DNA of 53,814 nucleotides from JAVBOJ01 sp031550755. GTDB taxonomy: Bacteria; Bacillota; Clostridia; Oscillospirales; UBA929. Of this stretch, positions 47,730 to 53,814 are shown piece by piece (position 1 is the stretch's first letter; every line of letters starts with the position of its first letter). A program made the translations under genes and the position numbers. The DNA is taken from NCBI GenBank assembly GCA_031550755.1, contig JAVBOJ010000010.1, forward strand, positions 1-53,814, read 5' to 3'. The notes beneath the pieces are model-generated. The model did no database searches. It was not told the origin of the DNA and saw only the letters and a list, made by a program, of their open reading frames with translations.

Positions 47730-48485
47730 TCAATTTGCATTGTATTTCAACGCATTCCGTCTAATTGTCTTGCATATCGCCACAAAAAACAGGCTGAGCA
47801 GGGTGACCAGCAGGATGGCGGCGAACATTTTGTCGTAGGCGTACGATTTTTTCACCCGCATCATGTAGACGCCCAGCCCCCGGTCGCCGCCCAGCCATTC
47901 GGCGATAACCGCGCCGGTCAGCGAATAGGTCACCGCCACGGTCAGGCCGGAGAAAAACGACGGCAACGCCCCCGGCCACTTGACATGCCGAAAAATCTGC
48001 CGGCGGTTTGCGCCCATGGCGCGCAGCAGCCCGGTCATATCCGGGTCGGCGGCGGCCAGCCCGTCAAACAGCGCGATGGTCAGCGGAAAAAAGCAGGTCA
48101 GCGCCACGACGGCCGCCTTGGGCGCCGTGCCGTAGCCCAGCAGGATGACCAAAACCGGTGCCAGCGCAACGGTCGGCACCGTTTGGCTGACCACCAGCAG
48201 CGGGTAGAGCGTACGGCGTGCGACGGGGAAGGCGTCCATCAAGACCGCCGTCAAAAAACCGGCGAAAAGCGCCAGCGCCAGCCCCCAAAACGCCTCCTCC
48301 AGCGTGGCCAGCGCGTGGCCCATGAGGTCGCCGAAGCCCAGCGCAAACGCCCGCCCGATCTTGAGCGGCGACGGCAGCAAAAACGACGACGCGCCCTCTC
48401 CGCCAAGGGTTTGCCACAGCACGAGGAGCACAAGGCAAAACCCCACGGGGTAGAGATTAGCCGCGATGCTTTGTGACTTTTTCAT
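47730..48485 (-). CDS. ABC transporter permease (ThiX-like)
   Basis: 251 aa, six helices; EAA motif region FDGLAAADPDMTGLLRAMGA-NRRQIFRHVKWPGALPSFFSG. BPD_transp_1 type, SsuC/TauC/ThiX group. The start (MKKSQSIAANLYP) lies 29 bp inside the upstream gene. Moves the pyrimidine precursor of thiamine, judged from the riboswitch and binding protein. Confidence 0.9.
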   Translation of the reverse strand: MKKSQSIAANLYPVGFCLVLLVLWQTLGGEGASSFLLPSPLKIGRAFALGFGDLMGHALATLEEAFWGLALALFAGFLTAVLMDAFPVARRTLYPLLVVSQTVPTVALAPVLVILLGYGTAPKAAVVALTCFFPLTIALFDGLAAADPDMTGLLRAMGANRRQIFRHVKWPGALPSFFSGLTVAVTYSLTGAVIAEWLGGDRGLGVYMMRVKKSYAYDKMFAAILLVTLLSLFFVAICKTIRRNALKYNAN

Positions 48486-48753
48486 CGGTGCTCCACACCC
48501 CTTCGGGCGCGTGATTGATCTTGAGATAGGATATGACACTGGGTGCGCCCTGGGTGATACACAGCTTGACACAGCGGGTCACCAGCGCCATTAGGACATC
48601 CAAATCGCCCTCGACGGTAGTCTCAAACGGCCCGACCTCGTAGGGAAGGCCGGAGGCGGCGATCTCGGCGATGACGGCATCCACCACCCGGATGATCTCC
48701 TCCTTGCCCGACACCCCGGGCAGAACCTGCAACGCGACAGCGGCATTCGGCAT
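48457..48753 (-). CDS. MTH1187/YkoF-family thiamine-binding protein
   Basis: 98 aa. VALQVLPGVSGKEEIIRVVD and GLPYEVGPFETTVEGDLDVL are the core of the MTH1187 fold, which binds thiamine or HMP in related proteins. First gene after the TPP riboswitch, preceded by AAAAGGAGAG. Confidence 0.87.
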   Translation of the reverse strand: MPNAAVALQVLPGVSGKEEIIRVVDAVIAEIAASGLPYEVGPFETTVEGDLDVLMALVTRCVKLCITQGAPSVISYLKINHAPEGVWSTDEKVTKHRG

Positions 48754-48780
48754 AAAAACTCTCTCCTTTTAGAAAAAAAT

Positions 48781-48818
48781 AGAAAAAATAAATGTCCCCG
48801 CGTAAACACACGGGGACA
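48781..48818 (-). terminator. Riboswitch expression-platform terminator
   Basis: Minus strand TGTCCCCG (48818-48811) and CGGGGACA (48800-48793), then TTTATTTTTTCT. It lies between the TPP aptamer and the first gene, the normal place for a TPP-induced terminator. Confidence 0.87.
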
Positions 48819-48836
48819 CGAAAAAGCGTCCATATA

Positions 48837-48922
48837 TTCCCTACGCCGGCATGATCCGGATCAGGTCAAAGGGTCGGAAGAAGCACTTCCCTCTCAGCCC
48901 GTGGCTCGGGCTCCCCGTGTTG
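48837..48922 (-). promoter_or_regulatory. TPP riboswitch (THI element)
   Basis: Minus strand GGGGAGCCCGAGCCACGGGC, CTGAGAGGGAAG, then GACCCTTTGACCTGATCCGG and ATCATGCCGGCGTAGGGAA: all conserved TPP-aptamer blocks (GGGG, CUGAGA, ACCUGAUCUGGRUAAU-like, GCGNAGGGA). It controls the four-gene transport operon by the terminator at 48781-48818, switched off by thiamine pyrophosphate. Confidence 0.96.
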
Positions 48923-48928
48923 GGCGTC

Positions 48929-48958
48929 ATTGTATCACAGGCCGGGGGGCATTGTCAA
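48929..48958 (-). promoter_or_regulatory. Promoter of the TPP-riboswitch operon
   Basis: Minus strand TTGACA (48958-48953), 18-bp spacer, TACAAT (48934-48929), a few bases before the aptamer. Confidence 0.82.
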
Positions 48959-48987
48959 CCCCCGCTATGCCCCCAAGCCTCGCCTTG

Positions 48988-49893
48988 CTACGACAAAAAT
49001 CCCGTGACGTCGGACACCGAAATCCCATCGTGCAGGCAGATGTTGATGGCGTAGCCGACCACCCGCGCCATGTCGCGCACCTGCGTGTCGATCTCCTTGG
49101 GCGTGACGATCATGTCGCCGCCGTGCCCGCGTAGCAGCGCCGGATCGAGTTCGGGGAGGTTGGCCTCCTCGGCCATATCGGCGCACAGGGTCGCCACATC
49201 GACCACCGTCGGCACGCCCACCGCGATGACCGGCACGCCCAGCGTCTCGCGGTTGAGGGCGGCGCGCGCGTTGCCCACGCCGGAGCCCGGCACGATGCCG
49301 GTGTCGGCCAGCTGCACCGTCGCGCAGATGCGCGACAGCTTGCGGGAGGCCAGCGCGTCCACGATAATCAGGCAGTCGGGGCGCACCCGTTCGACCACGC
49401 CGCGCAGAATCTCGGCGGTTTCCATGCCGGTCGAGCCCAGCACGCCCGGCGTCAGCGCGGCCACCTGCCGCATATGGCCGAACAAATCGGGCAGCTTGTC
49501 CACCAAATGCCGCGTGACCATCACGTTTTCGGCGCAGATGGGGCCGACGGCGTCGGGCGTGATGTCCCGGTTGCCCAGCCCCACCACCAGCGCCGTGGCG
49601 TTCGGCGCGACGCGCAGCAGCGGCTTAAGCTCCTGCGCCACCGCGCGGACGCTGCGCTCGAACACATCCGGGTCGCCGCGCGAAAGCCCCTGCACCTCTA
49701 TGGTCACATAGGTTCCCACCGGCTTTGCGAGCTCCCGCGCGCCCTCGTCGCTTAGTATTTTCACATGGGTGACCGGGCAGCCCTCGCGGACATAGTCCCG
49801 GGCTTCCACCCCCGGCAGCGCCGTGGTTTTCGGTGCGCTCTCGGTCCAGAGCTCGTGGGCCTCCACCGCCAGGTCGGTACGTCTTGTGAGCAA
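48988..49893 (-). CDS. gpr: Germination protease GPR
   Basis: 301 aa. Degrades small acid-soluble spore proteins during germination. N-terminal RRTDLAVEAHELW is the family propeptide region, then VTHVKILSDEGARELAKPVG, VVGLGNRDITPDAVGPICAE and the C-terminal GVPTVVDVATLCADMAEE. Peptidase family A25. TTG start with AGGAGGG 8 nt ahead. A clear sign that the host forms endospores. The window has no spoIIP or other spo genes next to it. Confidence 0.95.
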   Translation of the reverse strand: MLTRRTDLAVEAHELWTESAPKTTALPGVEARDYVREGCPVTHVKILSDEGARELAKPVGTYVTIEVQGLSRGDPDVFERSVRAVAQELKPLLRVAPNATALVVGLGNRDITPDAVGPICAENVMVTRHLVDKLPDLFGHMRQVAALTPGVLGSTGMETAEILRGVVERVRPDCLIIVDALASRKLSRICATVQLADTGIVPGSGVGNARAALNRETLGVPVIAVGVPTVVDVATLCADMAEEANLPELDPALLRGHGGDMIVTPKEIDTQVRDMARVVGYAINICLHDGISVSDVTGFLS

Positions 49894-49942
49894 AAAAATC
49901 CCTCCTGTCAGCCATAGTCTTTGCCGACAAGAGGGAAATTAC

Positions 49943-50030
49943 GCAGTGAACAGTGAACAGTGAATAGTTAACAGTTAAAGAATGAGAGGACGTTGGAAAA
50001 TCTCCCGCGTCCTCTCACTGTTCACTATGC
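49943..50030. repeat. Palindromic AACAGT repeat, second copy
   Basis: GCAGTGAACAGTGAACAGTG and TAGTTAACAGTTA on the left, CACTGTTCACTAT on the right, enclosing GAGAGGACG (49984-49992) and CGTCCTCTC (50008-50016). Lies between gpr and the diguanylate cyclase gene; the family's first copy is at 6763-6861. Confidence 0.65.
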
Positions 50031-51130
50031 TAGTGGTCCCAGCTGCACTCCACCCGATTCCGTCCATTTTGCTTGGCCAGGTAGAGCATCCGGTCGGAGC
50101 GGGCGATGTTTTCGTCCACCGGCAGCGACGGGTCGAGCTGATGCAGCCCGAAGCTCATGGTGGCGGCAATCGTGCCGCACTGGGGATCCTCCAGCGGCTT
50201 CTGCTCGATGGTCTGGCGCAAACGCTGGGCCACCTGCCACGTGGCGTCGGGCGAGATGCCGGTGAGCAGCAGCAAAAATTCCTCGCCGCCCCAACGGAAG
50301 CAATAGTCGTTGTCGCGCAGATGCCGGGTGAGGATTTCGGCGATATGCACCAGAAAACGGTCGCCGCCCTGATGCTCATACCGGTCGTTGATGACCTTAA
50401 AATGGTCAATGTCGCACATGATGAGCTGGATGGGCGTGCCGCCGTTGAGGCGGGCGCGGGTGATCTCCCGGCCGATGATGTCGTAAAAGGCGCGGCGGTT
50501 GTACAGCTTGGTGAGCTGATCCTTGTGCGCCGATTCGGTGAGGCTGTGCGCCAGTTGAATGAGGCTGTTGCTGGTTTTTTCGCGGATATATTCCACCCCG
50601 ACCGACACCACCGTAAACACCACGAACATCATGGGCAGCCCCAGCCGCAGCTCGGGCGGATAGTCCGACAGACGCCACGCGTCAAACAGCGGGGAGAACA
50701 TGGCCAGAATATTGACCAGCGTCAGCGCGAGGTAAGGAATGGCAAACCCGTTGCCCCAGAAGAAGCAGGCGCATACCGGGAACAAAAGCAGCCAGATGAG
50801 CGGAAAGTTCTCCGCCGGGCTGCGCAGCAGCAGATAATCGGAATAGATCAGCATGGCGGAGGACAGCAGGTACGCCGACCATTGGGCGCGGTCGAGCAGC
50901 AGGATGCACAGCAGCGAGGCGATCGAGGTGCCCAGCGGGAAGAGGTAGGTAAACAGATCGAGCGTTCCGCCCTGCAAGGCGCGGATGCCCATGGCGACGA
51001 CGGAGGCCGCGGCAATCAAGGCGGACAGAAACAACGTATTGCTCTTCTGGCGTTTTCCGCCGCTGTTGAGCAAATAGTCCTCATCCACCAGCTTTTCCAA
51101 AAGACGCTGCGCCCAATGTCCCACGCTCAC
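50030..51130 (-). CDS. Membrane-bound diguanylate cyclase (GGDEF)
   Basis: 366 aa from GTG 51130 (AAGGGGG ahead). Five to six helices at about 40-185 (FLSALIAAASVVAMGIRALQ; FVVFTVVSVGVEYI) form an MASE-like sensor, followed by a short helix and a GGDEF domain: DQLTKLYNRRAFYDIIGREI, CDIDHFKVINDRYEHQGGDR, active site RWGGEEFLLLL, and SFGLHQLD. The active site is intact, so synthesis of c-di-GMP is expected. No inhibitory RxxD site seen 5 residues before GGEEF. Confidence 0.92.
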   Translation of the reverse strand: MSVGHWAQRLLEKLVDEDYLLNSGGKRQKSNTLFLSALIAAASVVAMGIRALQGGTLDLFTYLFPLGTSIASLLCILLLDRAQWSAYLLSSAMLIYSDYLLLRSPAENFPLIWLLLFPVCACFFWGNGFAIPYLALTLVNILAMFSPLFDAWRLSDYPPELRLGLPMMFVVFTVVSVGVEYIREKTSNSLIQLAHSLTESAHKDQLTKLYNRRAFYDIIGREITRARLNGGTPIQLIMCDIDHFKVINDRYEHQGGDRFLVHIAEILTRHLRDNDYCFRWGGEEFLLLLTGISPDATWQVAQRLRQTIEQKPLEDPQCGTIAATMSFGLHQLDPSLPVDENIARSDRMLYLAKQNGRNRVECSWDH

Positions 51131-51227
51131 TCGCTGCGCCCCCTTCCGCCGGACGGCATAATAACAGGATATACTTTTCAGTGTACCCCATTTATGCGAA
51201 AGAGTAAAGAGCAATTTTAAAAAAACG

Positions 51228-52916
51228 TTATTTCTCCGTTTTTTCGTTGTCCCGCGCGCGGATTTCCACCCGGCGGATCTTGCCCGAGATGGTTTTGGGC
51301 AGCGCCTCGACATATTCGATGACCCGCGGGTATTTGTACGGCGCGGTGACGGTTTTGACGTGATTTTGCAGGGTTTTGGTCAGCTCGTCCGAGGCGGCGT
51401 AACCCGGCGCCAGCACGATCGTGGCCTTGACGGCAAAGCCGCGATCGGGATCGGGCACGCCGGTGACGGCACATTCCAGCACGGCGGGATGCTCCATCAG
51501 CGCCGATTCGACCTCAAACGGGCCGATGCGGTAGCCGGAGGACTTGATGACGTCGTCGGTGCGGCCGACATACCACAAAAACCCATGCTCATCGCGGTAG
51601 GCGGTGTCTCCGGTGTGGTACAGGTCTTCATGCCACACCTTGCGGGTTGTTTCCTCGTCGCGGAAATAGCCCGAAAACAGCCCGAACGGCTTGCCGCCGC
51701 CGGCCTCGTCGGTGCGAATGCAGATCTCGCCGGTGACGCCGGCAGGGCTTTCGCGCCCGTCCTCATCGCAGACAATCAGCCGGTAGCCCGGCGCGGGCAG
51801 CCCCATCGAGCCGAGATGCGGCTCGACAAACGGATAGGCCGTCAGGCAGCAGACGGTGGTTTCCGACTGGCCGAAGCCCTCGAAAATCGACAGCCCGGTC
51901 TTGCGCTTCCAGACGTTGAACACCTCGGGGTTGAGCGCCTCGCCCGCTGTGGCGCAATGGGTGAGCGCCGACAAATCGTAGTTTTGGAGCTCCTCCTTGA
52001 TCATATAGCGGTACATGGTGGGCGGCGCGCAGAAGGAGGTCACCTTGTGGGCCGCCATTTTTTCCAGCAGATCAGGCGCGGAAAATTTGTCAAAGTCATA
52101 GACAAAGACCGCCCCGCCGGCCAGCCACTGGCCGTATGCTTTTCCCCAGAGGGACTTGAGCCAGCCCGTGTCCGAGATGGTGAAGTGCAGGCCGTCCTCC
52201 GCCACCCGCTGCCAAAACACGGCGGTCAGGATGTGCCCCAGCGGGTAGGTGTGGTCATGCCACACCATTTTGGGGTAGCCGGTCGTGCCGGAGGAAAAGG
52301 CCATAAACAGCATGTCGGACGCGCGGTGGGGATCCTTCGGGCGCTCGAACACAGCCGACGCGGCCTCGACGCCGGCGTCAAAATCCAGCCAACCGGGGCG
52401 GGAGACGCCCTTGGTGACGGCGCGGACGGTCAGCGTCGGGCATTCGGGCAGCGCCTCGTCCACGGCGCGGGTGACCTCGCCATCGCCGGTGACCACCACC
52501 ATTTTGACGGACGCGGCATTGACACGGTAGACGAAATCCTTGGGCGTCAGCAGATGGGTGGCCGGGACGGCCACGGCGCCGAGCTTGTGCAGCGCCAGCA
52601 GCGCCATCCAGAACTGATAGCCCCGCTTGAGCACCAGCATGACCATATCGCCCTTGGCAATCCCTTGGGCGGCAAACCAATTGGCGGTTTTGTCCGACAG
52701 GCGGGACAGCGCGGAGAACGAAAACGTCCGGCTGGTCCCGTCGAGTCCGACCCAGACGAGGGCGGTTTTGTCGGGAGTTTCCCGGGCCTGCAAATCAAAG
52801 CAATCATAGGCAAAGTGAAAATCGGGCGGACAGGTCACCTTGTACCGCGTACGGAAATCCTCCCACGACGAAAAGTCGTTGCGGTGGGCTCCGATATATT
52901 TTTCATACAGCGCCAT
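51228..52916 (-). CDS. AMP-forming acyl-CoA synthetase (medium-chain type)
   Basis: 562 aa. ATP-dependent formation of acyl-CoA through an acyl-AMP. P-loop-like FSSGTTGYPKMVWHDH, YGQWLAGGAVFVYDFDKFSA, A5 GFGQSETTVCC, A7 YHTGDTAYRDEHG, A8 GRTDDVIKSSGYRIGPFEVE, and the A10 lysine in PKTISGKIRRVEIR. Layout fits the MACS/benzoate-CoA ligase group. It overlaps the upstream regulator gene by 14 bp, so the two are one unit. Confidence 0.92.
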   Translation of the reverse strand: MALYEKYIGAHRNDFSSWEDFRTRYKVTCPPDFHFAYDCFDLQARETPDKTALVWVGLDGTSRTFSFSALSRLSDKTANWFAAQGIAKGDMVMLVLKRGYQFWMALLALHKLGAVAVPATHLLTPKDFVYRVNAASVKMVVVTGDGEVTRAVDEALPECPTLTVRAVTKGVSRPGWLDFDAGVEAASAVFERPKDPHRASDMLFMAFSSGTTGYPKMVWHDHTYPLGHILTAVFWQRVAEDGLHFTISDTGWLKSLWGKAYGQWLAGGAVFVYDFDKFSAPDLLEKMAAHKVTSFCAPPTMYRYMIKEELQNYDLSALTHCATAGEALNPEVFNVWKRKTGLSIFEGFGQSETTVCCLTAYPFVEPHLGSMGLPAPGYRLIVCDEDGRESPAGVTGEICIRTDEAGGGKPFGLFSGYFRDEETTRKVWHEDLYHTGDTAYRDEHGFLWYVGRTDDVIKSSGYRIGPFEVESALMEHPAVLECAVTGVPDPDRGFAVKATIVLAPGYAASDELTKTLQNHVKTVTAPYKYPRVIEYVEALPKTISGKIRRVEIRARDNEKTEK

Positions 52917-53478
52917 GCGGCGCGCCTCCCTTCATGACCACGGCCAAAAATACGGCCGGGGCTCCGTCCAGCGCCCGCATGGCGTGGGGCTGCCCCGCGT
53001 CAAAGTAGGCGCTGTCGCCGGGGGCCAGCTCGTAGGAGATTTCTCCCACAAACAGCCGCATCCGGCCGGACAGCAAATAGTCAAACTCCTGCCCCTCATG
53101 GGTATGCAAAACCGGCGCGTCCTCCTTGGGCTCCACCGTCACGAGAAACGGGTCGGCGAGCTTTTTGCGGAAGGTGAACGCCAAGTGCTTGTAGCTGTAA
53201 GCTTTACGCCGGTCGATGGCAAAGCCTTCGCCGGCGCGTGTAATGCAGCAGGAGGATAACCTCGGACTGTCCCCGGTGAGAAGATCGACGACATCCACGC
53301 CCAGCGCCGCGGCGGCGTTGCTCAAAAACGAGAACGAAAAATCCGCCTCGCCGCGCTCATAGGCCAATAGCTCCGGCAGGCTGACGCCGGTTTTCCGGGC
53401 AAATTCCTCCGGAGAAATCTCCTCCAGCCCGCGCAGGGCGGAGAGTCTCCGTCCGATGTCCCGCAATTGTTCGGTCAT
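52903..53478 (-). CDS. XRE-family regulator with C-terminal cupin domain
   Basis: 191 aa. N-terminal HTH (SALRGLEEISPEEFARKTGV, SLPELLAYERGEADFSFSFL) and a cupin at about 115-185 (VLHTHEGQEFDYLLSGRMRL; YFDAGQPHAMRALDG). The cupin presumably senses a small acid or acyl metabolite. Autoregulation and control of the coupled acyl-CoA synthetase are likely. AAGGAGGA precedes the start; promoter at 53511-53539. Confidence 0.9.
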   Translation of the reverse strand: MTEQLRDIGRRLSALRGLEEISPEEFARKTGVSLPELLAYERGEADFSFSFLSNAAAALGVDVVDLLTGDSPRLSSCCITRAGEGFAIDRRKAYSYKHLAFTFRKKLADPFLVTVEPKEDAPVLHTHEGQEFDYLLSGRMRLFVGEISYELAPGDSAYFDAGQPHAMRALDGAPAVFLAVVMKGGAPHGAV

Positions 53479-53510
53479 GGAATATTCCTCCTTGAAAAGT
53501 GTTTCTTATT

Positions 53511-53539
53511 ATCATATACGGGATAGGGGTGGTTGTCAA
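53511..53539 (-). promoter_or_regulatory. Promoter of the regulator/acyl-CoA synthetase operon
   Basis: Minus strand TTGACA (53539-53534), 17-bp spacer, TATGAT (53516-53511). Confidence 0.85.
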
Positions 53540-53625
53540 ATGAATTTGTTGTGATCCTTTTCTGAAACTATATTTACACATGTCTATATTTAACATATGT
53601 TTATTTTAACAGGAGGGTGTGAATC

Positions 53626-53814
53626 ATGTTCAAAAAGGTTAAGGTCATCTTTGTCCTGACGGCTGTTTTTCTTGTGGCCGGCGTTTTGACGGCCGGTCTG
53701 CTCACGCCGTCCGCCGTCGCCGGCCCGGACGGGCCTCAGGGACTTCTTAAACAGTCGGATTATCCCAAAAACGAGAGCGGGCAGACTTACGGCTCCTCCG
53801 CCGATGCCGCCACA
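53626..53814 (+). CDS. Exported protein, 3' partial
   Basis: Starts MFKKVKVIFVLTAVFLVAGV after AGGAGGG and runs off the window. Charged start, hydrophobic core and TPSAVAG make a signal peptide. The mature start SDYPKNESGQTYGSSADA resembles the YPxNxxGxTYGS stretch found after the membrane helix in secreted or BlaR1-linked proteins of Clostridia. The promoter may be TTTACA at 53571-53576 and TATGTT at 53594-53599. Function cannot be told from 63 residues. Confidence 0.7.
   Translation, partial: MFKKVKVIFVLTAVFLVAGVLTAGLLTPSAVAGPDGPQGLLKQSDYPKNESGQTYGSSADAAT

Overview
The window looks like a chromosomal segment of a GC-rich, spore-forming low-complexity-envelope Firmicute of class Clostridia, most likely an Oscillospiraceae/Ruminococcaceae-type gut anaerobe. 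Grounds: the germination protease GPR, AGGAGG-type ribosome binding sites, the YloU/YloV (Asp23-FakA) pair, a GldAFG-like ABC operon, iron-containing alcohol dehydrogenase, clostridial conjugative-element debris and strongly G/C-biased third codon positions (except in the acquired parts). The genus cannot be fixed from the sequence alone.

Region 1 (1-4370) is the decayed end of an integrative conjugative element. It holds an RHS-core tail fused in frame to the C-terminus of a relaxase, a BlaI-type repressor with a BlaR1-like M56 protease that carries a C-terminal M23 peptidase, a truncated response-regulator-like gene, an element sigma factor interrupted by an in-frame TAG, and the last ~100 codons of a serine recombinase. 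It ends at a tRNA-Ala(GGC) gene, whose 5' 27 bp are duplicated 80 bp away behind an orphaned promoter.

Region 2 (4400-16700) is housekeeping: topoisomerase IV/gyrase A subunit and a YitT membrane protein on the plus strand, a lone TIR-domain protein, then a long minus-strand run: GldA/F/G-like ABC ATPase, permease, GldG-like and DUF4340 proteins joined by 4-bp overlaps, mnmE, a small membrane protein, cytidine deaminase and an AEC transporter.

Region 3 (16700-18100) is a wrecked type I restriction locus: an hsdR 5' fragment with an 8-bp tandem duplication frameshift, abutting an inverted hsdS fragment. Region 4 (18100-26300) has a GH27 glycosidase, a GT4 glycosyltransferase, an alcohol dehydrogenase, a previously uncalled 28-aa holin-like type I toxin with a convergent antisense-RNA promoter and shared terminator, a structured RNA candidate with its own strong promoter, a MATE exporter, a three-gene operon of tiny proteins, and pyruvate kinase.

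Region 5 (26300-37700): lipid-type hydrolases, a ZIP metal transporter, a methyltransferase, a degenerate NtrC-like regulator divergent from three tandem CPBP membrane proteases, pyrE-radC, rsmA and a long-form PRPP synthetase. Region 6 (37700-45660): metG, a GH13 neopullulanase-like enzyme, an orphan parB with a coiled-coil membrane protein and a GNAT enzyme, then the Asp23/FakA pair. Region 7 (45800-53814): a TPP-riboswitch-controlled pyrimidine/thiamine transporter operon, gpr, a membrane diguanylate cyclase, an acyl-CoA synthetase with its XRE-cupin regulator, and the start of an exported protein.

Several families of short intergenic repeats are scattered through the housekeeping part. 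The best candidates for something undescribed are the RHS-relaxase chimera, the type I toxin-antitoxin locus with its adjacent structured RNA, the lone TIR protein, and the regulator/CPBP-protease cluster.
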